Below are positions 25,479 to 35,306 of a stretch of 64,000 bases of DNA, piece after piece. The DNA is from Candidatus Heimdallarchaeota archaeon (GTDB lineage: Archaea > Asgardarchaeota > Heimdallarchaeia > JABLTI01): assembly GCA_019058275.1 (NCBI GenBank), contig JAHLVW010000062.1, positions 1-64,000 on the forward strand, read 5' to 3'. The notes beneath the pieces were generated by a model. The model was not told where the DNA came from, did not search any database, and saw only the letters and a list, made by a program, of their open reading frames with translations. Numbering within the stretch: the stretch's first letter is position 1; every line of letters begins with the position of its first letter. The translations under genes and the position numbers were made by a program.

Positions 25479-25515
25479 CCTAATCATTTGATTAGGATGC
25501 ACCGATTTTTTTTGA
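25479..25515 (+). terminator. Terminator after the coiled-coil gene
   Basis: CCTAATCA (25479-25486) and TGATTAGG (25489-25496) pair in an 8-bp stem and are followed, after ATGCACCGA, by eight T residues. Confidence 0.65.
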
Positions 25516-25569
25516 TAAACATTTTTTATATTCAATTTGTAATAACTATTGTAGTTTACATGGTGGTAT

Positions 25570-25949
25570 TTGTACATGACATTTAACTCACAAATTAGCT
25601 TTCTTTATTATAAGGATGTGAAAAAAGCTAGTGAATTCTATGAAAAGATATTCAATTTTGAATTAAGTGTTGATCAAGGTTGGGCTAAAATTTACAAAGT
25701 AGTAGATGGAGCTTACCTGAGTTTAGTGGATGAGACGAGAGGTCACTTCAATTGGCAGAAAGATAAGACAGTTATGATCACATTAGTTACATCAACAAAA
25801 GAAGAAGTTGATGAATGGTACGAGAAGTTGAGAACTTTTAATGTTAAATTCCTTTCAGAACCTAAAAATTATGATGAAATTATATACGTTGCTTCATTTT
25901 TGAGGATCCTGAAGGATATGTAATAGAAATTCAACATTTCTTGGAGTGA
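25570..25949 (+). pseudogene. VOC (glyoxalase/dioxygenase fold) protein with single-base frameshift
   Basis: The first 112 or so residues are a VOC module (FLYYKDVKKASEFYEKIF, DGAYLSLVDE, EEVDEWYEKL). The open frame ends early at 25923, but the next frame continues perfectly with FEDPEGYVIEIQHFLE and stops at TGA 25947-25949, the normal family end. One added T in the run of five at 25897-25901 restores a full gene (ASF-FEDPEGY). A homopolymer read error is the simplest cause; a real frameshift is possible. The natural product would bind a metal through one His and Glu per module. Confidence 0.7.
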
Positions 25950-26070
25950 TATTAACTTATCTTCATTATCAAGAAAACTTAATATTATTTTATAATCATA
26001 AAATATACAAATACTTAATTACATTATACTATAGAAAAACGAGCAATCTGAAGCTTTAAGAGGTACGACT

Positions 26071-27429
26071 ATGTCAAAAATGGTTTATCAAAAAATAATC
26101 CAAGAAAATTCATTTGAAAATATGAAAAAAAAGAGCACTGGATTAGTAGGTGTTCGAGTTGATATTAATAGTCCCCTAAGTATCGATGAGTTTGAAGGAA
26201 AAGAGTATAAACGGGTTGTTAAAAGCCCAAGGTTGGATGTATGTGCTGATACAATTCTTCGCATCACTAAAATGGGCTATGTTCCAATAATATTTGCTCA
26301 TCAAGGTCGTTGGACAAAGGATGGACCAGATGAGAGTTGTATTTCTTTAAAATCACATGCAGATATGTTAGATGGAATGCTGTACAATATTAACATTCAT
26401 TTTCAAGATGATCCTATTTTGAAACTCTCTGAATATGATTTTCTTGGTCTTGGACCTGGTGATGCTATTGTTTTAGAAAATACTCGAATGCAAATGATAC
26501 CTAATGTTGGTAGTATGGAAAGCAAAGTGGATGAAGGGAGAAAAGTCTTCAATAAGGTATTTGATTCAATTTTGGACTATTATATAATTGATGCCTTCCC
26601 AACATCTCATAGAACAAATACTACAATGGCTCCTATCTTTGATCACACTCCTGTTATGTTTGGACCTGAATTTATCAATGAATTTAATGAAATATCAAAA
26701 ATAAGAAAGAGACTCTATTCAGCTCAACCAATTATGTTTGGTTTTGGTGGAGCAAAATTTGATAAATTAGATAATATGAAGATAATTCTTGAGAGAAAAA
26801 ACGTTATTGCTTTCTTTGGAGGAATTCCTGCTCAACTGTTATTACGAGCTCAAGGATATTCTCTTGGCGAGAAAAATAATGAATTTTTGGACAACCGTGG
26901 AGTGGATGTTGCTAAAGAATTATTAAAGACAATGAAAGAAGGTGCAGATTGTTATCTTCCAATAGATTTTACAGTAAAAATTGGTGAGACAGGAAGAACC
27001 ATTCGTACATTAAGTATTGCTGATACCTCAAAATACTCTGATGGTTTCATTTTAGATATTGGAGAACATACAGTCGATTACTTCATTAATGATGTAATAC
27101 TTTCATTCCTTTCAACTCAAGGGGGTTATATTCTCAATAATCATAATGGCAAAAGAGAATTTGAATGGTTATTTGTTCAAGCAGGACCTTATGGAAAGGT
27201 TGACGAATATGGCCTCAACACTTTACCGTTTATAGCTAGGTTATTGAAGAAGGATTTAAACATAACAATTCTTGGTGGAGATTCTGCAGCATATATGAGA
27301 ACTAGTGGTTTTGGTGATGCAATAAATCTAATTCTGAGCGGTGGTGCAGCATTATCCTATTTAGCAAATGGTAAAATCAAATGCATTGATGATAATCCCA
27401 CTTTTAGTAAATATTTTAGTAAGAAATAA
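26071..27429 (+). CDS. pgk: Divergent phosphoglycerate kinase
   Basis: A 452-residue protein recognisably of the PGK family: VRVDINSPL (for the usual VRVDFNVPL), FAHQGRW (for SHLGRP), VLENTRM, IIDAFPTSHR (for NDAFGTAHR), MFGFGGAKFDK (for ILGGAKVSDK), FFGGIPAQLLL and the C-terminal LGGDSAAYMR and LSGGAALSYLANG (for STGGGA). Several core residues are altered, and it is about 40 residues longer than typical. It either performs the 3-phosphoglycerate step or is a family member with another substrate. It precedes CitC by 70 nt on the same strand. Confidence 0.72.
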   Translation: MSKMVYQKIIQENSFENMKKKSTGLVGVRVDINSPLSIDEFEGKEYKRVVKSPRLDVCADTILRITKMGYVPIIFAHQGRWTKDGPDESCISLKSHADMLDGMLYNINIHFQDDPILKLSEYDFLGLGPGDAIVLENTRMQMIPNVGSMESKVDEGRKVFNKVFDSILDYYIIDAFPTSHRTNTTMAPIFDHTPVMFGPEFINEFNEISKIRKRLYSAQPIMFGFGGAKFDKLDNMKIILERKNVIAFFGGIPAQLLLRAQGYSLGEKNNEFLDNRGVDVAKELLKTMKEGADCYLPIDFTVKIGETGRTIRTLSIADTSKYSDGFILDIGEHTVDYFINDVILSFLSTQGGYILNNHNGKREFEWLFVQAGPYGKVDEYGLNTLPFIARLLKKDLNITILGGDSAAYMRTSGFGDAINLILSGGAALSYLANGKIKCIDDNPTFSKYFSKK

Positions 27430-27498
27430 ATATTGAAGGATTCCCTACAATTGCTTGAATTGAAGCAGTAAATATAGTAAACAGAAGGATTACAATGT

Positions 27499-28572
27499 AT
27501 GGCAATTTCAGGATATTTAGATGAATTCTACAATAACCCAACTAAGAAACAAAGAGGACGATTCAAGAAATTTCTAGCTCAACAAGGACTAGAATACGAA
27601 GATTCAGTCGAAATGACACTAAAGGTTGCAGATGAAGCAACCGGAGAGATGGTAGGAACTGGTAGTATTGAAGGCAAAGTAATCAAATGTATGGCTATTG
27701 ATTCAAAACGAAGAGGAGAGGGTTTGTCAGCTCATGTTCTATCTGTTCTTGTTAAAGAGCAATTTAATCGTGGAAGAACTCATATCTTTGTATTTACTAG
27801 TCCCAAAAATATTGAAGAAACTTCTGGAAATGTTTTTGTTGGATTCAGGATTGTAACCAAAACTGATGACATTGTCCTCCTTGAAATGGGTACAACAAAT
27901 ATTGATAATTATCTCGAGGAGTTAAAATTCAAAACAAGAGGAATTCAAGAGAGTGTTAATGGTTCAATTGGTGCCATCATTGTAAACTGCAATCCTTTTA
28001 CATTAGGTCATCAATTTATCATTGAAACTGCTGCAAGTGAATGTGAATTTCTATACATATTTGTTGTATCTGAAGATCGGTCCCTTTTTCCAACAAATGT
28101 GAGATTGAAATTAGTGAAAAGTGGAACAAATCATCTTTCAAATGTTATGGTACTTGAAGGAGGAGACTACATTATCTCTCAAGCTACTTTTCCAAGGTAC
28201 TTCCTGAAAGATTGCGATGATTTAGCATTAGCCCAAGCACGACTTGATGTTATGATTTTTGGTGAATACATAGCACCAACTTTGGGTATTGATAGAAGAT
28301 ATGTTGGGGAAGAACCATATTGTGCCTTAACTAAATCTTACAATCAAGCTATGAAAGAGATTTTAATTCCCAAAGGGGTTGAATTGCAAATTATACCTAG
28401 AAAAGAAATTGAGGGAGAAGTAATTAGTGCTTCAAAAGTAAGAACGCTAATCCATGAAAATAAAATCTATGAAACTATGAATCTCGTTCCTCCTTCTACT
28501 TATAATTTTTTGATTTCAAAAGAAGCAAAATCTATAATTGATAAAATAAGGAGAAATAAAACAAGAAACTAG
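27499..28572 (+). CDS. citC: [Citrate (pro-3S)-lyase] ligase, CitC-like
   Basis: A 357-residue two-domain protein. Residues 1-140 form a GNAT-like domain (IKCMAIDSKRRGEGLSAHVL). Residues 155-350 form a nucleotidyltransferase domain with NPFTLGH at about 165-171 and, near the end, ISASKVRTLI. This order is that of CitC, which acetylates the thiol of the phosphoribosyl-dephospho-CoA prosthetic group on citrate lyase. It is convergent with CitG, which makes that group's precursor. No CitD, CitE, CitF or CitX is visible in this window, so the client enzyme must lie elsewhere or be different. Confidence 0.85.
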   Translation: MAISGYLDEFYNNPTKKQRGRFKKFLAQQGLEYEDSVEMTLKVADEATGEMVGTGSIEGKVIKCMAIDSKRRGEGLSAHVLSVLVKEQFNRGRTHIFVFTSPKNIEETSGNVFVGFRIVTKTDDIVLLEMGTTNIDNYLEELKFKTRGIQESVNGSIGAIIVNCNPFTLGHQFIIETAASECEFLYIFVVSEDRSLFPTNVRLKLVKSGTNHLSNVMVLEGGDYIISQATFPRYFLKDCDDLALAQARLDVMIFGEYIAPTLGIDRRYVGEEPYCALTKSYNQAMKEILIPKGVELQIIPRKEIEGEVISASKVRTLIHENKIYETMNLVPPSTYNFLISKEAKSIIDKIRRNKTRN

Positions 28573-28580
28573 TCAGTAAA

Positions 28581-29528
28581 CTAGTACCTTGTGCCTTCTT
28601 CAATTGTTAGGAAGTATAACATTAATGCTACAGCAAGTAAATCTGCGCAACCACCAGGACTAATATTTTGTTCTATAAATTTCAGATCAAGATCTTTAAC
28701 TCGTTCCATCCAAGAATCACTATATGCATCTTCACTTAGAACCAATTTATTTGCTTCACTTCTTACCCAAGTTAATGACTCTGAACCATGTCGGGCTAAT
28801 ATATTAGTATCATCAACTCGAGTCATTAGAAATAGTAAAGCCATAATCATGCCCTTTTCAATTGGTATTTTGGAGTCTATAGCTTTTTGAATTACTTGGT
28901 AAGCAGTATCAGCATTCGGAAATCCGTGTTCAGCTTCTCCTCTAACACCTGTAATGCCTTGGTCTAAGAAAATCCATTCACCAGCTGATATCTTCTTTTC
29001 ATTCTTATCCATTTGAATGAGCTCTCTTTGAACAATTCCTTTAGTCATTTCTTGTACTATTGCTAGAATTCTAATAACTTTAGGTGTACCAGTTTCACGA
29101 GCAGAGAGATAACCTGCTGCAGCAGCTATTAGCATTCCACTAAAAATTAATCCCTTTTGTGTATTAACTTTGTTTGTTGCTAAGAACATCTCTTCCTCTG
29201 CTGATAAACCAATCGACCTTAATTTTGGCAATAAATCAATTAACTCGCCACGATGTTCAATTGCAAATTGAGCTGCAACTGCCATGAAATGAGATATAGC
29301 TGCTGAACTAATCATGTAAGTACTAATATCCATATCTTTGTGGGAGCCAGGATTATTTCTGTCAACTAATCCAGGCTTAGGAGTGCAAATTGCTTCTAAC
29401 AATATTGCTTTTGTTATTTGTGAACCAATCTTAAATGCAATGGGTTGGATTATCATACCTTTCATGTATTTTGTTCTTGCAGTATTATCATATGCTATTC
29501 TATCTGACATTATTATCAACTCAATCAT
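28581..29528 (-). CDS. citG: Triphosphoribosyl-dephospho-CoA synthase, CitG-like
   Basis: A 315-residue helical protein with the CitG/MdcB signature AICTPKPGLVDRNNPGSHKD (about 46-65), followed by ISTYMISSAAI, and later LFLMTRVDDTNILARHG and the C-terminal NISPGGCADLLAVAL. It makes 2'-(5''-triphosphoribosyl)-3'-dephospho-CoA from ATP and dephospho-CoA. It could serve citrate lyase (with the convergent CitC) or malonate decarboxylase. Met7 (29510) is a likely alternative start, with the longer form starting just beside a hairpin at 29531. Ends 9 nt from the CitC stop. Confidence 0.85.
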   Translation of the reverse strand: MIELIIMSDRIAYDNTARTKYMKGMIIQPIAFKIGSQITKAILLEAICTPKPGLVDRNNPGSHKDMDISTYMISSAAISHFMAVAAQFAIEHRGELIDLLPKLRSIGLSAEEEMFLATNKVNTQKGLIFSGMLIAAAAGYLSARETGTPKVIRILAIVQEMTKGIVQRELIQMDKNEKKISAGEWIFLDQGITGVRGEAEHGFPNADTAYQVIQKAIDSKIPIEKGMIMALLFLMTRVDDTNILARHGSESLTWVRSEANKLVLSEDAYSDSWMERVKDLDLKFIEQNISPGGCADLLAVALMLYFLTIEEGTRY

Positions 29529-29530
29529 GA

Positions 29531-29557
29531 AATGTTAAGTGAATGCTTCTTAACATT
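29531..29557. promoter_or_regulatory. Hairpin at the 5' end of citG
   Basis: AATGTTAAG (29531-29539) and CTTAACATT (29549-29557) form a perfect 9-bp inverted repeat around a nine-base loop, immediately upstream of citG (minus strand). On the plus strand it is followed by T7 and resembles a terminator, yet no plus-strand gene ends there. A leader structure affecting citG is the other reading. Confidence 0.4.
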
Positions 29558-29753
29558 TTTTTCTTTTTAGATTAAAATAATGTTGGTTTTATTTGTATAT
29601 TAAACTAAAATTCTCAACCTAATAAATAGAATGGAATGAAAAAATGAAACCGTAATAAAATAAACTTAAATGCTCAGTAATTCTTTAGTATAACATTAAT
29701 TATATGATATTATCTGTAATTTTTAACCAATTGTGAGAATAGAGGAATTAGAC

Positions 29754-32327
29754 ATGAAAAAGCAATTAGCTATTAAATTGCTACTACTTATAGTTTTTAA
29801 CACTTTGTTTATTCCTCTTATGTATCAAAATGAAACATCTTTGAAAATATTCACAGAAAAAAAGGCTATACCAAATCATAATGAATTTGCTTTAGCACAA
29901 GCAACAAATGAAGTTAGTTTGTATGAGTACTCACGATTAGATGATGATGGTGGGAGAGTAAGAGGTGTTACAATACAGAATGATTTAGCATTCGTAGCAA
30001 ATGAAGAACAAGGATTAGAAATATTAGATGTATCTAATCCAACTCAACCAACAAAAATATCCTCAATAAAAACAAAAGGTTTTGCGAGAGATGTTCTTGT
30101 ATTGAATAATTTTTCTTATGTCGCACAACTTTCTAGAGGTGTTGCAGTAATCAATGTTGAAAATCCTCATAAACCAGTTTATATAAAAAACATCTTGAAT
30201 GATACAACTGTATTAGAAATAGACTTTTACAGAAATCTGCTTTATATAATCACTACAAATGGTCTCTATACTTATGAAGTAAGCAATCCTTTTGAGCCAT
30301 TATTTATTTCCCACTGGGAACGTTCGCCAAGTTATTCAAGCAGTTACACAGGTGTAAGTGTTGTGTATAAGTATGTATGTCTTTCAAACGAATTAACTGG
30401 ATTAGAAATTGTTGATATGACTTTTACCTCAAATCCAACTTTAATAGGAACTTGGAAAGGTTCAACAGGAAAAGGATCTGGTGTTTTCACTACTTACATT
30501 GGGGAAAAGACGATAGCTTTTTTGGCAAATGAGTACAGTGGTTTAGAAGTAATCGATTATACTGATCCTCAAGCACCTACAAAAATTGGTAATTATGATG
30601 TCTTAGGAAAAATAATAGATGTATTTGTAAAAAATAACATTGCATACTGTTGTAAGTATAATTTAGGATTAGTTTTATTAGATGTCTCTGATCCTTCCAA
30701 TCCTGTTGAACAAGATAGTTATGATACAGATGACTCTTGTTTAGATGTTTGGGTTTTTGGTAACTATGCTTTTGCAGCTGATGATGAAAATGGTTTACTA
30801 ATATTAAGAATAAGTAATCCAACAAGCATCTATAAGGTAGCAGAATATTTCGATCATGGTTCAGCATCAAGAGTAGTTGTTGAAGGAGATTTAGTTTATT
30901 TAGTAGATGAAAGTGCAGGTTTAGAGATTATTGATATATCTGATCCTGAAAATCCAATTAAAATTGGTCAATATGATGAAGACGATATAAACGTTAAAGA
31001 TGTCACAATTGTAGATAATTTAGCAATAGTCTCTGCTCTTGATTTAGGGATTTATTTCCTAGATATTTCTGATAAAACAAATCCCACAAAAATAGCTTCT
31101 TATGTAGATGGTAAGGTATTTGTTAGAACTATCGCGAAAGGTGATTTGGTTTTTGCAGGATCGTTGCAAACATCTTCTATTTTAGTATTGAATATTTCAA
31201 ATTTACCAACAATTAATGTTGAAGGGGAATACATTTTTTCAACACCAGAAACTAGTGTTAATGCTTTGGAAATAGATGATAATATTCTAATCGCTGGATC
31301 AGATAAAGAAGGAGTCACATTACTAAACATAACAGATCTGTCAAATATAACTCTAGTTGTTAGTTATGATATAGGACTTGTAAACGATTTTTGTCGAAAT
31401 GAAGATGTATTATTCACAGCAAATCAGAATAACAATTTGACAATATTTAATGTAAGTAATAATAACATTACAAAGGTAAGTGAAATTGATATTGGAGGTA
31501 TTGCTGAAGAGCTAACCATTTCAAACGATATTGCTTATATTGCAATAAGATATAATGGAATAAAAATCGTAAATGTCTCTTATATAAATAATCCTGAAAA
31601 AGCAGGCGAATATCAGGAAATTTATTGTTTTGGAATAAAGACATATAGGCAGTATGTAATTACTGGAGCTCAAGATGAAGGACTCAGGTTGTTTGCTTTA
31701 GATTCAGATAGCGATTTAATAACAGATGCAGATGAATTAGAAATATGGGGAACGGATCCGTATGATGAGGATACAGATGGTGATTTGATTCCTGATGGAT
31801 TTGAAGCTTACAATCAATTAGATCCTTTAGATTCATCTGATAAATGGGAAGATCCTGACCAAGATGATTTAACAAATTTTGGAGAATACATACAGAAATT
31901 CAATAAAGATTTTGGTGGTTCAACTGATCCTCAAAATCCTGATACAGATTTTGATTTAATGCCTGATGGATGGGAGGTCGAAAATGACATCAATCCATTG
32001 GAACAAAATGCTGACAAGGACTATGATTTTGATTATCTAACTAATTATGAGGAATATCTTTTTGGAACTGATCCTCAAAATCCTGATACAGATGGTGACG
32101 GTGCCAAAGATGGTATTGAAATTCTCTATAATACAGATCCTCTCAATCCGAAAGATAATCCTGCAAGAAACAGACTAATTCGATTTATCATAGTTCTTGT
32201 TTCAGCTTTTTTACTTATTGCAGGTGGCTCATTTTTACTCGTTAGATATATCAAAAAACGCATTACTAGAAATCTTGAACGTGATCGACGCATACAAGAA
32301 TCAGAAGACGATGTATTGATTTTCTAA
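29754..32327 (+). CDS. Large surface protein: LVIVD beta-propeller, Ca-binding repeats, C-terminal anchor
   Basis: The ATG at 29754 follows GAGGA by seven nt and starts a signal peptide, so I prefer it over the GTG at 29733. The mature part has about a dozen LVIVD-like blades of 40-45 residues (GLEILDVSNPTQPTKI, GLVLLDVSDPSNPVEQ and others), which build a beta-propeller. Next come DxDxDG-type calcium loops (DTDGDLIPDGFEAYN, DTDGDGAKDGIEI). A membrane helix (about 805-828) and a basic, acidic-ended tail anchor it. Cell-surface adhesion or binding is inferred. Confidence 0.82.
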   Translation: MKKQLAIKLLLLIVFNTLFIPLMYQNETSLKIFTEKKAIPNHNEFALAQATNEVSLYEYSRLDDDGGRVRGVTIQNDLAFVANEEQGLEILDVSNPTQPTKISSIKTKGFARDVLVLNNFSYVAQLSRGVAVINVENPHKPVYIKNILNDTTVLEIDFYRNLLYIITTNGLYTYEVSNPFEPLFISHWERSPSYSSSYTGVSVVYKYVCLSNELTGLEIVDMTFTSNPTLIGTWKGSTGKGSGVFTTYIGEKTIAFLANEYSGLEVIDYTDPQAPTKIGNYDVLGKIIDVFVKNNIAYCCKYNLGLVLLDVSDPSNPVEQDSYDTDDSCLDVWVFGNYAFAADDENGLLILRISNPTSIYKVAEYFDHGSASRVVVEGDLVYLVDESAGLEIIDISDPENPIKIGQYDEDDINVKDVTIVDNLAIVSALDLGIYFLDISDKTNPTKIASYVDGKVFVRTIAKGDLVFAGSLQTSSILVLNISNLPTINVEGEYIFSTPETSVNALEIDDNILIAGSDKEGVTLLNITDLSNITLVVSYDIGLVNDFCRNEDVLFTANQNNNLTIFNVSNNNITKVSEIDIGGIAEELTISNDIAYIAIRYNGIKIVNVSYINNPEKAGEYQEIYCFGIKTYRQYVITGAQDEGLRLFALDSDSDLITDADELEIWGTDPYDEDTDGDLIPDGFEAYNQLDPLDSSDKWEDPDQDDLTNFGEYIQKFNKDFGGSTDPQNPDTDFDLMPDGWEVENDINPLEQNADKDYDFDYLTNYEEYLFGTDPQNPDTDGDGAKDGIEILYNTDPLNPKDNPARNRLIRFIIVLVSAFLLIAGGSFLLVRYIKKRITRNLERDRRIQESEDDVLIF

Positions 32328-32472
32328 CATTTCCTTAGTTTCTTATTTAGATTCCTTTTTAGATATGATTAGGTACAAATTCTATTGCAGCAGATTTCAA
32401 TTGCCCTAAATGAAATCTTTTTATCACAGAATAAAATATTAAGAAATAGATTTAGATAAAGGTTGGCACCAA

Positions 32473-34881
32473 ATGTCGGAAGAAGACTATTATATTGATA
32501 TCCTTAAAGACGAGGAGGAAAAAGAACCTAAAAAACAAGAAGAATTTTCATGGGGTTCTGAATCTCAACCTTATGAGGAGAAACAACCTGATTATTCTCA
32601 ACAGGATTACTCCCAAGAGGAGCAACCATATCAACGGGAATTCTATGGTGAAGGTTATTATCAAGATTACGAAGCTGCTAGAAGACCTACAGATGAGAAA
32701 GGAACTCCTTGGTTCTGGATTGGCATACTCATAGGTATTGGTGTTTCAGCAGTTGTAATGGTTATTTTCAATTTCACTGGGACTTCTTTTCATCCAGGTT
32801 TAGCTTTTCTTGAAATAATACTATTATTAGTTTGTTGTATGTTACCAGGTCTCTTTGTTAGGAAAATAGGTAAGGGTATTCTAGGTGGATTAATGATTTT
32901 TGGTTTGCAATTCTTTGTACCATTAATTGTTTTCTATGCAACAGGTCAAAATCCAACTTCACTTTTCAGTCCATATTTAATATTCCTAAATGCTTTAGGA
33001 TTAATTAAAATGGGTATCAAAGACATCTTTGGATTCAGTTTTGTCCCCATAACTCCAGAGATAGAAGGTTATTATAACCAATATTCTGGTTATGCAACTT
33101 TCGTTTGGGTATTTGATTTGTTAATTATGTTTGGTATTATGATTACCCTAGTGATTGCTAGCTCTTGGATGTTCACAAATCTTTTCACTGATAAAGCTAA
33201 GAGCTTTTGGACATGGTGTTTACTGCCAGGACAAGCAATTTTTATTATTCTTAATCTAATTGTAGTTCCATGGATACTCCTATGTTTTTCAAGTACGATT
33301 CAAACAGGTGGAGCTTTAGCTGCAGGTGCAGCCAATGTTGCAGAAGCTGGTATGCCAATTATTCAAGGTAATATAACAGACTTTGAAAGCATTAACTTCG
33401 ATGATATTCTAACTCTATTCGATCGTGCTGATGAATGGTTTGAAATTGCTAGAGGAAATTATGATGGACTAAATTCATTACTATTCTTCAGGTTATTGAC
33501 AGCGGTTTCTGGACCGTATGGGTTTGCAGTAGATATATTCAATCTGACGATAGCAGCTGGTTTTGAGTTACTAGCAGCTTTAAATCCACTTGCACATGGT
33601 TTATTTGATAATACCAATACATCTGAAAATGCTGAAGTAGATGGATTCTATTATCAATTTCAAGATTTCATGGAAATATATGATACTTTTCCTGAGATGT
33701 TCAACTTTACTGGTGGTGGAGGTAAGCCAACTGAAACCCATTTGAGTAACACCGAAGCTGAAGTTGATGGAATAATTGATAATGTTGATATCTTACTAAA
33801 CACCCATATTGTAGATGTTCTTGATCATATAATCAAAGCTGAAGAAATTTTGTTATCAATTGATCCTGATGATTTGAGAAATGTGGGTGGAAATGCACAA
33901 GTACAAACTGTTCTCAATCAAGTTGCTGATCAACTTGATATGATTATGAATGTAACAAAAGAGTATGCTGCTTTAGCTCCACTTGCTGTTGATCTATTAA
34001 TGGAAAGTCCACATATAATTAAAGCCATGTTGAATATGCTCATAGGAAATGTTCGATTACTTATGGGTTGGCAATTCACTTTAAGTCAGCAATACTTCTA
34101 TAATGCTTCAGCAGAGCTTGAAACCATTAATGCAATTTTTAATTCAGATAGAAGATTAGAAGTTGAAGAATCTGGTTCAAAAACAGCTATGGGTTTCTTT
34201 GATTTTATGAATGATACATTAACAATGGCAAATCCAACAATTATGCTTGAAGGAGATCTAGCACAAATGTTGGGTGGAATAGTACATGCTTTAGATGAAT
34301 ATGAAACAAATCCTGATCCATTGATTGATGAATGTGATTTTGATCTAGTAAACTTTACAAGAGTCTTTGAAATAATGGACGAAGCAACTATTTTCAGTGA
34401 TTTAGGTGTACAACATGGTAATCTTGCAGCATATATGATTGATGTAATCAATAATCGTGCTAATCAATCAGATTACTCAATTATGAGTGGTCCAGCTCAA
34501 ATGATGACAGATTCTTTAGCAACTGCATTTCAACCAGCTGAATTTGCACAAGTAATGAGCAATATGACAAGAGCAGTAAATCACACATATGCACTTGGAT
34601 ACCATGTCTGGAACAATGATTCAACAGGATTTAACCAATCATTAGCAATTGCTCAAAGTAATATTGACGCTGCTTTGACAGTAGTAGATGAAAATCCTGA
34701 TACACCAGTTTATGCACTAAGAGAATTTCTGATAGTTTACAACAATTCAATTTCTGATATAAGAGATACAGTCGAACCACACTATGCGAATCTAAAACTT
34801 GCAGAAGGATTAATTGAAGTTATATTCTTAAACTTATGGAATATGATTCATGAAATTGTTGATGAAGGTCTACCACCGTAA
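32473..34881 (+). CDS. Large membrane protein with Gln/Tyr-rich N-terminus and long helical domain
   Basis: An 802-residue protein without recognised family. Residues 1-75 are acidic, Gln/Tyr/Glu-rich and probably disordered (SQQDYSQEEQPYQREF). Five or six hydrophobic helices follow (about 78-275). The remaining 500 residues are a long helical, Asn-glycosylation-motif-rich region (many N-x-T/S, for example NVTKEY and NMTRAV) with no closing anchor, so they probably lie outside the membrane. Convergent with acylphosphatase; a terminator at 34897 separates them. Confidence 0.68.
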   Translation: MSEEDYYIDILKDEEEKEPKKQEEFSWGSESQPYEEKQPDYSQQDYSQEEQPYQREFYGEGYYQDYEAARRPTDEKGTPWFWIGILIGIGVSAVVMVIFNFTGTSFHPGLAFLEIILLLVCCMLPGLFVRKIGKGILGGLMIFGLQFFVPLIVFYATGQNPTSLFSPYLIFLNALGLIKMGIKDIFGFSFVPITPEIEGYYNQYSGYATFVWVFDLLIMFGIMITLVIASSWMFTNLFTDKAKSFWTWCLLPGQAIFIILNLIVVPWILLCFSSTIQTGGALAAGAANVAEAGMPIIQGNITDFESINFDDILTLFDRADEWFEIARGNYDGLNSLLFFRLLTAVSGPYGFAVDIFNLTIAAGFELLAALNPLAHGLFDNTNTSENAEVDGFYYQFQDFMEIYDTFPEMFNFTGGGGKPTETHLSNTEAEVDGIIDNVDILLNTHIVDVLDHIIKAEEILLSIDPDDLRNVGGNAQVQTVLNQVADQLDMIMNVTKEYAALAPLAVDLLMESPHIIKAMLNMLIGNVRLLMGWQFTLSQQYFYNASAELETINAIFNSDRRLEVEESGSKTAMGFFDFMNDTLTMANPTIMLEGDLAQMLGGIVHALDEYETNPDPLIDECDFDLVNFTRVFEIMDEATIFSDLGVQHGNLAAYMIDVINNRANQSDYSIMSGPAQMMTDSLATAFQPAEFAQVMSNMTRAVNHTYALGYHVWNNDSTGFNQSLAIAQSNIDAALTVVDENPDTPVYALREFLIVYNNSISDIRDTVEPHYANLKLAEGLIEVIFLNLWNMIHEIVDEGLPP

Positions 34882-34896
34882 TAACACAAAGTAATG

Positions 34897-34931
34897 AAGC
34901 AATCTCTGATTGCTTTTCTTTCTTTTATTTT
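34897..34931. terminator. Terminator between convergent genes
   Basis: AAGCAATC (34897-34904) and GATTGCTT (34908-34915) form a perfect 8-bp stem with a TCT loop, followed by a T-rich run. It follows the large membrane gene and precedes the convergent acylphosphatase end. Confidence 0.65.
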
Positions 34932-35237
34932 TTAAAAAATAACTCTAAAGCTATTGAAATTTTCTAATTTATTTGCCCATTTCACTTGAACATCGGATAC
35001 ATCAGAAGCTGGTGATCCTTCATTTCTAAGCCATTTAATAAACTGATAAATTTGTATTTGAGTACCTTCCACAATAATCTCTACATCTCCGTTTGATAAG
35101 TTACGAACGTATCCTACGAGTCCTAAGCTTGATGCTCTTCTTCGTGTATAAGCTCGAAAGGAAACTCCTTGAACTAAACCTTTCACAATTATATTGGCTC
35201 TTTTGATTAATGTTTCAGTCAAAAAATCACTTCTCAT
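34932..35237 (-). CDS. acyP: Acylphosphatase
   Basis: A 101-residue protein with the full acylphosphatase motif: VKGLVQGVSFRAYTRRRA with catalytic Arg28 and, downstream, GLVGYVRNLSNGDVEI with catalytic Asn46. It hydrolyses carboxyl-phosphate bonds such as acetyl or 1,3-bisphosphoglycerate phosphate. The N-terminus is about 10 residues longer than usual, so a later start at residue 12 or so is possible. It is divergent from the folliculin-like gene. Confidence 0.9.
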   Translation of the reverse strand: MRSDFLTETLIKRANIIVKGLVQGVSFRAYTRRRASSLGLVGYVRNLSNGDVEIIVEGTQIQIYQFIKWLRNEGSPASDVSDVQVKWANKLENFNSFRVIF

Positions 35238-35306
35238 ATCAATATCAGAACATCTTTTTCCTAACTTGTGTAAAATCTAAGTTCTTATAAATTTTTTAGC
35301 TTCCAA

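Noticed and set aside
30577..30870. Minus-strand ORF of 97 residues
   Set aside because: His/Leu-rich shadow of the beta-propeller repeats.
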